64,000 bases of DNA, from the NCBI GenBank assembly GCA_025358455.1, contig JANYJP010000093.1, positions 1 to 64,000 on the forward strand, read 5' to 3'. Source of the stretch: Bacteroidales bacterium. Lineage in GTDB: Bacteria; Bacteroidota; Bacteroidia; Bacteroidales; VadinHA17. Positions 53,208-61,710 of this stretch are shown here, one piece after another. Within the stretch, counting starts at the first letter, position 1, and every line of letters begins with the position of its first letter. Below the pieces are notes generated by a model. It was not told the origin of the DNA and ran no database searches. It saw nothing but the letters and a program-made list of their open reading frames with translations. The position numbers and the translations under genes were made by a program.

Positions 53208-53981
53208 ATGCAAAAAAACAAAATACTTAGTCTGTTATTGTATACACCTGCACTATTTTTGATTATAACAATTTCATGTGTTCCGGTCAGGAAGATACAG
53301 TATTTCAACGATACAAATGAGCTGGAAGAACCAGGAGCGAATCCCCGCACTCAGAAGCTGATCATGTCATTCGATAAGCTATTCATTAAGGTACTAAGTA
53401 CCGATCTGCCGACCAGCCAGATATTCAATTCTTCCGATGAATTGAGATATAGCGGAGGAAATAACGGGGCTATCGGATACCTGGTTGATGAGACCGGAAA
53501 TATTGTATTCCCATTTGTAGGAAAAATAAAAGTAGGTGGGCTAACGACAGCCCTCGCTTCAGAAAAAATTCAGAAAGCATTAAATGAATATGTATCAAAT
53601 ACTTCAGTAATAGTAAACTACATTGACAACCATGTCACTGTAATGGGTGAAGTTCAACGTGAAGGGATCTATCAATTTACACAGGACAAACTCAATATAT
53701 ATGAGGCAATTGCACTGGGTGGTGGTCTTACCCGATATGGAAATCGTAAAAATGTCATATTGATAAGACAGGAGGGAGATAAAATATATCACCATATACT
53801 TAATCTTACAGATTCCAGGATTGCCGGTAAAGCTTATTATTATATTCTGCCAAATGATGTTATTGTGGTTGAACCGTTGAAGTCAGTTTCATCAAGTTAT
53901 CAGAATATTACATTCACTACAGTTCTAACCTCAGTCACTACTCTGATTGCGGTATTGTTATTTACAGGTGTTAAATTTTAA
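53208..53981 (+). CDS. Wza-like polysaccharide export lipoprotein
   Basis: I start at the ATG at 53208; a TTG-led frame from 53163 adds 15 residues before the signal. The 257-residue protein has a lipoprotein signal (FLIITISCVPVRK), a poly-export domain (FDKLFIKVLSTDL to IGYLVDETGNIVFPFVGKI) and a SLBB domain (VTVMGEVQREGIYQF, NIYEAIALGGG). A C-terminal hydrophobic helix (TVLTSVTTLIAVLLFTG) may cross the outer membrane as in Wza. It should form the export channel for the polysaccharide. The BY-kinase gene follows after 15 bases. Confidence 0.92.
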   Translation: MQKNKILSLLLYTPALFLIITISCVPVRKIQYFNDTNELEEPGANPRTQKLIMSFDKLFIKVLSTDLPTSQIFNSSDELRYSGGNNGAIGYLVDETGNIVFPFVGKIKVGGLTTALASEKIQKALNEYVSNTSVIVNYIDNHVTVMGEVQREGIYQFTQDKLNIYEAIALGGGLTRYGNRKNVILIRQEGDKIYHHILNLTDSRIAGKAYYYILPNDVIVVEPLKSVSSSYQNITFTTVLTSVTTLIAVLLFTGVKF

Positions 53982-53996
53982 ATAAATTCAATTCAT

Positions 53997-56369
53997 ATGC
54001 TAAAAACTAATGACTCTGATGCTTCAATTGCGTTATTAAAACGATTTCTTTCAAGAGCACTTTCCATAAAGTATTTCTACATTATTTGTCTGCTGCTTTT
54101 TGTATCAACAGCATTTTTATATAATAAGTATTCTCAAAAAGTATACAAAGTAAATGCTTCAATAATTCCTTCTAAAAACGATGCTTCAACGCTTCTCAGT
54201 TCAAATGAACTTTTCAGAAGTATTGGTACATTACAGACAGATAAAAATATCGAGACTGAAATTAACAATCTCAAATCGTTTGCTCTGGTAAACGCAACAA
54301 TAAATAAAATGAATTTTGAGATCAGTTATTTGAAAAGTAAAAACGGATTTTTCAAACAGACCACCGAGCTATACAATGATTGCCCTTATTTTGTCACTAT
54401 TGATAAGTCGCATCAACAACCAATTGAAACAAAATTTAATGTGGTAATTCTAAATGATGCCACCTACAGACTGTCTGCATCACAAAATAAAGTATCACTT
54501 TATAATTATCTTGATAACAGGATTGTCAGCGAGAATGTTACTTTGTATATAGATACTATCTGCAAGTTCAATGAAACAATTGAAAACAGATTTTTCAAGT
54601 TCTCGCTTACCTACAACAAGGAAAATCAGCCTTCAAAACCTGAACCCGGGGTATTATATTATTTCACACTTGACCATCTTGATTATTTGGCTATGGCTTA
54701 TCTTGGAAAACTTGATATTAAAAGAGTTTCGCCAATGGCTTCAATAATCACAATTCAGTTTAAAGGTCAGAATCCACAGAAGACAATAAGTTTTTTAAAT
54801 AGTTTCATCAATACCTATCTCGAAGACAACCTGGCAAAAAAAAATAAGATTGCTTTAAGCACTCTGAATTTCATTGACTCTCAGATATCAGAAATGTCCG
54901 ATACCCTTGCCTTATCAGAGACTAAACTCAGAAATTACAGATCAACCAATCAGGTAATGGACCTTAGTTTCCAGGGGCAACGGCTTTTTGAACAAATGAC
55001 GCAAACTGAGACTGACCGCACTAATCTCAGAGTACAGGAACGCTATTACAATTATATTCTTGAAAATTTTAAGACCAATAAGGATATCTCGGGTGTTGTC
55101 CCGCCATCAGCAATGAATGTTGCAGATCCCATTATGAACCAGCTCATTACAGAACTTCAATCGTTAAATTCCCAAAGAGCTGGTATCGTAGCTAATAATA
55201 ATAGTTCCAAGAATCTATTTCTTGGCCAGATTGATAACAAAATCAAGTTTCAAAAACAGGCTATTATTGAAAATGTTACAAATAACCTGAATACTTTAAG
55301 CCTTTCAATCAATGAACTGAATTACAGGGCAGATAAAATTTCAAAGGAAATATCTCAGGTTCCTAAAACGGAACTGAACATGGTAAGTATCCAGCGAAAA
55401 TTCAATGTGAATAGTACGGTGTATACCTATTTACTCCAGAAAAGATCTGAAGCAGCAATCTCTCTGGCTTCAAATTATCCTGATTATGAAATGCTGGAAC
55501 CCGCAAGAGATGTTCAGTCAGTTCTGGTTGCTCCAAAGAGAAAACTGGATCTGGCTATTGCGATTTTTATGGCACTTCTCATCCCTTCATTGTATATAAT
55601 CGGTAAAGACCTGTTTAACGATAGAATTATGAGTTACTATGATGTTGAACATATTTTGAATCGCTCTATTATAGGTGTAATTTATAGTAACGATAGAAAA
55701 ACCGAATCAGTTGTTACAGATTTTCCAGGCACACCTATATCAGAATCTTTCCGAAACTTACGAGGCAGCTTATTCCTTAAACTAAAAGCTCAACAATCAA
55801 AAGTTATTCTGGTTACTTCTTCACTGCCGGGTGACGGGAAAAGCTTTATTTCTTTTAATCTGGCAGCTTCTATTGCCTCTGTTGGTTACAAAACAGTTAT
55901 TCTTGACTGTGATCTTCGCCGTCCTAGTCTTCATAAGAAATTTGGGAAAGAGAACTCGGTAGGCCTGACGAACTACATGGACAATAATGCCTCACTCGAA
56001 GAGATTTGTAATAAAACGGTAGTTGAGAATCTTTACTTTATACCTGCAGGTCCAATAATACCAAATCCTTCAGAACAGGTTGAATCAGGAGTACTCGACG
56101 ACCTGATAAATAAATTAAAGAAAGAATATGAATATATAATTATCGATACAACACCGATTGGAATTGTTGCCGACGCTTCTTTATTAATAAAATATGCATC
56201 ACAAATTCTGCTTGTATCCCGAAATAATTTTACAAATAAAGATATTCTTGCCGGCGTCATAGATAATCTCAACTCAAAACAGATCGCAAACTATGACGTT
56301 GTTTTCAATGATCTGAGTTTTAAGAAGAGCCCTTATAAGAATTACAGCAATTATTACCTTAAAAAATAG
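53997..56369 (+). CDS. Polysaccharide co-polymerase / BY-kinase (Wzc-like)
   Basis: The 790-residue inner-membrane protein has a Wzz-type region between two membrane helices (about 24-46 and 515-540) with long coiled coils. The cytoplasmic tyrosine kinase domain follows: Walker A SSLPGDGKSF, Walker A' VILDCDLRRP, and Walker B YIIIDTTP. The last residues form a tyrosine cluster (SPYKNYSNYYLKK), the usual autophosphorylation site. It controls chain length and export together with the Wza-like lipoprotein upstream. Both kinase and co-polymerase parts are complete. Confidence 0.94.
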   Translation: MLKTNDSDASIALLKRFLSRALSIKYFYIICLLLFVSTAFLYNKYSQKVYKVNASIIPSKNDASTLLSSNELFRSIGTLQTDKNIETEINNLKSFALVNATINKMNFEISYLKSKNGFFKQTTELYNDCPYFVTIDKSHQQPIETKFNVVILNDATYRLSASQNKVSLYNYLDNRIVSENVTLYIDTICKFNETIENRFFKFSLTYNKENQPSKPEPGVLYYFTLDHLDYLAMAYLGKLDIKRVSPMASIITIQFKGQNPQKTISFLNSFINTYLEDNLAKKNKIALSTLNFIDSQISEMSDTLALSETKLRNYRSTNQVMDLSFQGQRLFEQMTQTETDRTNLRVQERYYNYILENFKTNKDISGVVPPSAMNVADPIMNQLITELQSLNSQRAGIVANNNSSKNLFLGQIDNKIKFQKQAIIENVTNNLNTLSLSINELNYRADKISKEISQVPKTELNMVSIQRKFNVNSTVYTYLLQKRSEAAISLASNYPDYEMLEPARDVQSVLVAPKRKLDLAIAIFMALLIPSLYIIGKDLFNDRIMSYYDVEHILNRSIIGVIYSNDRKTESVVTDFPGTPISESFRNLRGSLFLKLKAQQSKVILVTSSLPGDGKSFISFNLAASIASVGYKTVILDCDLRRPSLHKKFGKENSVGLTNYMDNNASLEEICNKTVVENLYFIPAGPIIPNPSEQVESGVLDDLINKLKKEYEYIIIDTTPIGIVADASLLIKYASQILLVSRNNFTNKDILAGVIDNLNSKQIANYDVVFNDLSFKKSPYKNYSNYYLKK

Positions 56370-56381
56370 TAAGTAAATTAA

Positions 56382-56417
56382 AAAGGTTAGTCTGGTTTTA
56401 CAACCTGACTAACCTTT
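56382..56417 (+). terminator. Hairpin at the end of the EPS export operon
   Basis: An 11-bp perfect stem (56382-56392 with 56407-56417) with a 14-base loop lies 12 bases after the BY-kinase stop. The following sequence is AATTAAAT rather than a clean T-tract, so strength is uncertain. The rest of the gap up to 56579 shows no gene. Confidence 0.5.
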
Positions 56418-56579
56418 AATTAAATCCCAAATCTGTCTATTCCTCCCCTCATCACTCGCCTCTCATTTTTCGCTTCTTACTTCTTCCTGCCTACTAATTA
56501 TTTTTCATCCCTCACACCTTTCAGCCTCAGAAGCATCCGCGAAGGAGGCTCACTCCACAAGCCTCACTCCTTATTTATT

Positions 56580-59500
56580 CTATCTGATGATGTTTACGAC
56601 TCCTTTAGTGAATCCTTTTTCAGAAGACTTAATTAAATAGTAGTAAGTACCAACAGGAAGAGCATATCCATTCCAAGTTCCATCCCAGTCATTTTTGTAA
56701 CCGTCTGACTGGTAAACGGCTTGCCCATATCTGTTGTAAACAGTCACCTGAAGTTTGCCATACTGTTCAAGATCAGGAATATACCAGTAATCATTAACTC
56801 CATCATTGTTCGGGGTAAAAAGAGATTTTGCGTTATCAAATGTCGGAAGAGTAACTACCGATTGGGTTACATCGGTTGCCGCATTCCAATTGCGATCCCC
56901 TGCCTGCCTGGCAGTGATTGTAAAATTACCATCTTTATTTATTACCAGCGCATTCCCGTTTACTTTAGCAATTTCAGGATCGGTTATATCAAAGCTTACG
57001 GAAAGTCCGCTGGCTGCTACAGCTTTAAGTTGGTATTCCTGTGTAATTCGTAAACCTGCTGGCAGCGCATCAAAGATGATAGTCTGATCTGCCTTTTCAA
57101 TTCTCAGAACACCCTTATTATAAATAAAATTATAGTTTGATGAAACAGCTCCTGATACATTGATTTCGTAATCTCCGGCATCTGAAGTCTTATTTGCATT
57201 AGTTTCTGTTACAGGAACAACGTTAAGAACTGAGGCATCTTCACTATTTCCAAAACCTGAATATGAAATTGACAAAACAGGATTCTCAGATCCGTAAGCT
57301 TTGGTTTTGGTATCAGCAGTAACTGTAATGGTTGATTTATTTACTGTCAGGGTACCTGTTACATACGTGAAGTGATAATTATTGTTTACTCCACCAGTTA
57401 CTGATATAACATATGATCCGGCAACGGCCGAAGAAGCTGATCCAGGACTTGAAATTGTAAGTCCGGATAAAACATCACCGGATACAAGGGCACTGACAGA
57501 GTATTCAGTTCCGGTAAATGTTAATAATTTTCCGTAAGATTTAGAGAGATCATTAGCAGTTAAAGTCAATTCTTTGGCCGAAATATCAGCAATTAATGTG
57601 GGTTGGGTTAAAGTATAGTTGACCACACCAGTTCCACTTATAGTAAACCCGGATGTTGAAACTGACTTGCCGGTACCTGCATTCTTGTCTGCAAATGTTC
57701 CTTCGGTTGCTGAAGAGGCAATGAAAACAACATCTCCTGTTAAAACACCTGACAGGCTGGCGCTTACCGTATTTATAACAGCAGCCGTGGTTCCGTCATA
57801 TACTTTATTACTTGCTGTTACGCCTGATATAGTAAGAACTACCGGGGTAATACTGGCTGTAGAGATCGGTTGAGTCAGAGTATAATTTCCGGCATCAGTT
57901 CCTCCCAAAGTAACCCCCGATATTGAAACAGGCTTGTCATTACCGGTATTTTTATCTGTAACCGATCCTGTAGCTCCTGATGAAATAAGAGTGACATTAT
58001 CACCACCGAATACCCCAACAAGAATTGCACTAGCGGTGTTTAAACCTACAGAGGTTGTTTCATCATAAACTTTATTATTTGCTACAATTCCGGTAATTGT
58101 CAATTGTGCACTAGTAATGTTGGCAGTTGATACAGGTTGTGTAAGAGAATATTTTCCTGCATCAGGTCCGCTCAGATTAATGCCTGATATCGTGACAATC
58201 TTGCCCAATCCTCTATTCTTATCAGCAAAGTTTCCTGTTGCTGAGGTTTTTACTAAGGTAACAACATCTGACCCGAGCACACCAATAAGGATTGCACCCG
58301 AGGTGTTCAACACCGCAGTGGTTGTACCATCATAAACCTTATTATTTGCTGTTATTCCTGTAACGGTTAATCCTGAGAAACTTATATTAGCCGTAGTTAA
58401 AGGAGCTCCGGTTAACGACAAAGTATAATTAGATGCATCACTGCCTGAAATTGATGAGCCGGTAAGACTGACCGGTTTGCTTGTACCGATACTCATATCA
58501 TTGAAAACTGCCACCGCGTTAATATTGACATTATCACCAGTCACTTTATCTGGTATAGTCAGGCTGTTTAATAAAATAACAGCGGAAGCTGTACCATCGT
58601 AGTTTTTATTACTGACTGTAAAAGTTCCGCCAATAGTAAGTACTTTACTTGTGATGTTTGCAATTGCTGTCGGAGCACCAGCGAGCGATAAGGTATAATT
58701 TGCTCCATCACTCCCTGTAAGTGATGAACCGGATAGACTAACTGTTAAACCAGTTCCGATTACTTTACCCGCAAAGACTGCAACAGGATTCAGGCTAACA
58801 ACATCAGTACCTATTTTAGTGATAAGGGTTAAACTATTAGCTGAGATGTTTGCCAAAGATGTACCATCATAAACTTTCCCTGCTATGTTGAATGAACCTA
58901 CAATAGTCAGCACTTTAGCCGTGATATCAGCTGTTGCTGAAGGTTGGGTTAAAGAATATTTATTCGCATCAGTTCCACTCAGTGTGAAGCCTGATATAGT
59001 AACTGCTTTGCCGGGTCCGACATTTTTATTTGCAAAAGTTCCTGTGGCCCCGGTTGAAACGAGAGTGACATTATCTCCACTTGCAATGCCAACAAGTGTG
59101 GCACTTAGCTTATTTAAGACTGCATTAGTGTTTCCGTCATATTCTTTGCTGCTAACTGTTACACCGGATATTGTAAGGGACTTTGAGCCATATACCCTGA
59201 AATCAGTAATATGAGTCCCTGAATTAGTAGAGTTAAATATCATATTCACCCTGATGTACCTACCGGTAGAACTTACATTATACGTATCTCCATCATCTGT
59301 GGCAGGATTGTCATTTGTTTTCTCAGCAATTTTAGTGTATGTTACATCATCAGAGCTTATCTCTATATTATAGTGATAAGCCCGGACCCCATCAAAATAA
59401 TTGCGAATAACTATTGAAGTTAAATTGCAGATGTTTTGAAGATCAACTTTCCACCAACTCGGATATGTAGGAGCGCTCCAGAATAAGTTATTTGATCCAT

Positions 59501-60722
59501 CTGAATCGTTTGCGTAGGATGGCCCATAACTACCATCAGTCGTCTGAGCTGAAGCCGGTTTATTTAAGGCCAGATGAGACGTAACTACGTATGTGGCTGT
59601 AATCGTGCCATTTGTAGTAATATTTGTAAATGTATAGGTTGACAATGGACCTACTGAAGCACCATTCACTTTCACATCACTAATCTGAAATCCACTTTTT
59701 GCGGCAATATTAAATACCTGATCAGCATTCAGATTAACTATTACCGATCCAAGAGTTCCTTCAGGAGTTATTGTACCACCTGTCGTTTGGGTTACAGTTA
59801 AAACACGGGTTGTGGAAACAAATGTTGCTGCAATAGTGTGATTTGAAGTTATTGGAGTGAAGCTATAAGTAGAAACTTTACCAACTGAAGTGCCATCCAC
59901 AACAACATCATCGATTGCAAAACCACTGTTGGGTGAAATGGTGAATGTCTTGGTTGTACCTGTAAGTACCATTTCATTTCCCGTGGGAGATATTACACCT
60001 CCTGTACCAGCAGTTGCATTGATAATGAATGTATTAGCACTGGGAGTTCCATATACTCTGAAATCACAGATCTGAGTACCAAGATTGGTGGAGTTAAAAG
60101 TCATGTTAACTCTTAAGTATCTTGCCCGGTTAGTAACGGGATACATATCTCCCTCAAACGTAGAAAGATTGGTATTAGTTTTACTGGCTATTAGGGTATA
60201 TGTAATGTCATCATCACTTGCTTCAATATTATAATTATAGTATCGGCTTCCATCTACATAATTACGAATAATAATTGAAGTCAGATCGAAAAAACCCTGA
60301 AGGTCTACCTTCCACCACTTAGGATATGCAGTGCCAGACCAGAAATTTAAGATCGATCCATCTGCATTATTGGCATTAGCCGGTGAACTTCCTGCTTCAG
60401 AATTCTCGGCAAATGCCGGTTTATTTAAAGCCCGGGATACCACGCTGTATGTAACTGATATGATGTGTGCAGCACTGACAGCGGGGAAAGTATAGGAAGA
60501 TACTGCACCAACCGGTTTGCCATCAACAGTAACCATAGAGATCTGGAAACCGGTATTGGCTGTAATGGTGAATATCTGATCTGTATTCTGGTTAACAACT
60601 ACTGCTCCTGAAGGAGTTATTGTGCCGTCGGTTCCAGAGCTGGCATTGATTGTAAATGTCTGGGAAAAGGCTGATAGTTGTAACAAAGCAAAAAATAAAA
60701 TTGTTAATGAGTATTTTTTCAT
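56580..60722 (-). CDS. T9SS surface protein with discoidin, YDG and MBG repeats
   Basis: I start at the ATG at 60722; a GTG-led frame from 60764 adds 14 residues before the signal peptide. The 1380-residue product has a signal peptide, InlB/Big-like repeats, and two discoidin (F5/8 type C, CBM32-like) domains of about 130 residues (ALNKPA to DFRVYG). Six YDG repeats of about 85 residues (NKVYDGTT to YTLTQP) and two MBG repeats (KSYG/KAYG starts) follow. A CHU_C-type sorting domain ends the protein (FTPNNDGVNDYWYIPDLEQY, NDWDGTWNGYALPVGTYYYL). It is predicted to be secreted by the type IX system and act as an adhesin, possibly glycan-binding. Confidence 0.85.
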   Translation of the reverse strand: MKKYSLTILFFALLQLSAFSQTFTINASSGTDGTITPSGAVVVNQNTDQIFTITANTGFQISMVTVDGKPVGAVSSYTFPAVSAAHIISVTYSVVSRALNKPAFAENSEAGSSPANANNADGSILNFWSGTAYPKWWKVDLQGFFDLTSIIIRNYVDGSRYYNYNIEASDDDITYTLIASKTNTNLSTFEGDMYPVTNRARYLRVNMTFNSTNLGTQICDFRVYGTPSANTFIINATAGTGGVISPTGNEMVLTGTTKTFTISPNSGFAIDDVVVDGTSVGKVSTYSFTPITSNHTIAATFVSTTRVLTVTQTTGGTITPEGTLGSVIVNLNADQVFNIAAKSGFQISDVKVNGASVGPLSTYTFTNITTNGTITATYVVTSHLALNKPASAQTTDGSYGPSYANDSDGSNNLFWSAPTYPSWWKVDLQNICNLTSIVIRNYFDGVRAYHYNIEISSDDVTYTKIAEKTNDNPATDDGDTYNVSSTGRYIRVNMIFNSTNSGTHITDFRVYGSKSLTISGVTVSSKEYDGNTNAVLNKLSATLVGIASGDNVTLVSTGATGTFANKNVGPGKAVTISGFTLSGTDANKYSLTQPSATADITAKVLTIVGSFNIAGKVYDGTSLANISANSLTLITKIGTDVVSLNPVAVFAGKVIGTGLTVSLSGSSLTGSDGANYTLSLAGAPTAIANITSKVLTIGGTFTVSNKNYDGTASAVILLNSLTIPDKVTGDNVNINAVAVFNDMSIGTSKPVSLTGSSISGSDASNYTLSLTGAPLTTANISFSGLTVTGITANNKVYDGTTTAVLNTSGAILIGVLGSDVVTLVKTSATGNFADKNRGLGKIVTISGINLSGPDAGKYSLTQPVSTANITSAQLTITGIVANNKVYDETTSVGLNTASAILVGVFGGDNVTLISSGATGSVTDKNTGNDKPVSISGVTLGGTDAGNYTLTQPISTASITPVVLTISGVTASNKVYDGTTAAVINTVSASLSGVLTGDVVFIASSATEGTFADKNAGTGKSVSTSGFTISGTGVVNYTLTQPTLIADISAKELTLTANDLSKSYGKLLTFTGTEYSVSALVSGDVLSGLTISSPGSASSAVAGSYVISVTGGVNNNYHFTYVTGTLTVNKSTITVTADTKTKAYGSENPVLSISYSGFGNSEDASVLNVVPVTETNANKTSDAGDYEINVSGAVSSNYNFIYNKGVLRIEKADQTIIFDALPAGLRITQEYQLKAVAASGLSVSFDITDPEIAKVNGNALVINKDGNFTITARQAGDRNWNAATDVTQSVVTLPTFDNAKSLFTPNNDGVNDYWYIPDLEQYGKLQVTVYNRYGQAVYQSDGYKNDWDGTWNGYALPVGTYYYLIKSSEKGFTKGVVNIIR

Positions 60723-60772
60723 GATTTCTGATTTTAGGATTAAAATAAAAGGATCGATTAGCACAAAAAATA

Positions 60773-61687
60773 CTAATTGGAACTATTTTTATTCTTCTGA
60801 ACCTTATTGATCCTTACTCCTAGTGTTACCTGATGACTTCCAAAGGTGTTTATGGCTACATTGGAACTCATGTTATAAGAATAATTAAGAAGAATACCAT
60901 CTATAACTTCCCCTCCCAAACCAAATCCGAATATTCCCCGGGTCCTGTAAAGTGCGGTTGCCCAAAAGCGGTCATTCCAGGTTATCGTTGGGGCAACTTC
61001 AAACTGCATAGGTATATCCTGACCACCCCGTAAAATCAAGGTAGGTTTGACAGACCATTTACCGTCTATTTCAAACAGATAAGCTGCATGTAAAAGATAA
61101 TTCTTCAACGGTTTGTATTTAGTCTCTGTATTACGGTACCTCACAGTTCCGAACAATAGATTCGAAAAAAGAATTCCGCCCTCTGCCTGTTTATACCTGT
61201 AAAGAGCGCTTACGTCCGTAGCAAATTTGATTTTGGATATCACTTGCCCGTTATAAAGAGCCATATCCTGAACATAATCAGGATTGTTGTAATACTTTGA
61301 AAGGTCGATTGAATTTCTGAAGAACCCCATAGAAAGACCGAAGTTTATAATATGGTCCTGAGCTATATTTACCTGATAAGTATAAGTTCCAAGAAGCATG
61401 GTCTGTTTGAAGATATCAGTCACATCATAAATAAATCTCACTCCAAGTCCTACCTTGTCATTTAACTTATCATTATAGCTAAGCTGGTATGTTTTGGGAC
61501 CTCCATTAATTCCGGACCAGTCGGAACGGTAATCAGCAAAGACAGTTTTACTGTTATGTATACCCGCATAAGATGGAGATAAAGTGAATGGATTTACACT
61601 ATATCCTTCCATGAACGGAAATTGCTGTCCGTAAACAGCCACAGGTACAATAACAATCAAAAAGAGTATAATTTTTTTCATATTCAT
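60773..61687 (-). CDS. PorP/SprF-family outer-membrane protein
   Basis: The 304-residue protein has a signal peptide (IILFLIVIVPVAVYG) and then the PorP/SprF pattern: FPFMEGYSVNPFTLSPSYAG, LSYNDKLNDKVGLG and a barrel-type series of strands ending in HQVTLGVRI. In gliding bacteria, SprF helps the type IX system deliver proteins with the CHU_C-type sorting domain such as SprB. It sits between two such proteins on the same strand (23 bases after the upstream one and 50 bases before the downstream one), which strongly suggests it serves both. Confidence 0.9.
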   Translation of the reverse strand: MNMKKIILFLIVIVPVAVYGQQFPFMEGYSVNPFTLSPSYAGIHNSKTVFADYRSDWSGINGGPKTYQLSYNDKLNDKVGLGVRFIYDVTDIFKQTMLLGTYTYQVNIAQDHIINFGLSMGFFRNSIDLSKYYNNPDYVQDMALYNGQVISKIKFATDVSALYRYKQAEGGILFSNLLFGTVRYRNTETKYKPLKNYLLHAAYLFEIDGKWSVKPTLILRGGQDIPMQFEVAPTITWNDRFWATALYRTRGIFGFGLGGEVIDGILLNYSYNMSSNVAINTFGSHQVTLGVRINKVQKNKNSSN

Positions 61688-61710
61688 AGGTTTAAGTTTT
61701 CAAAGTTTAT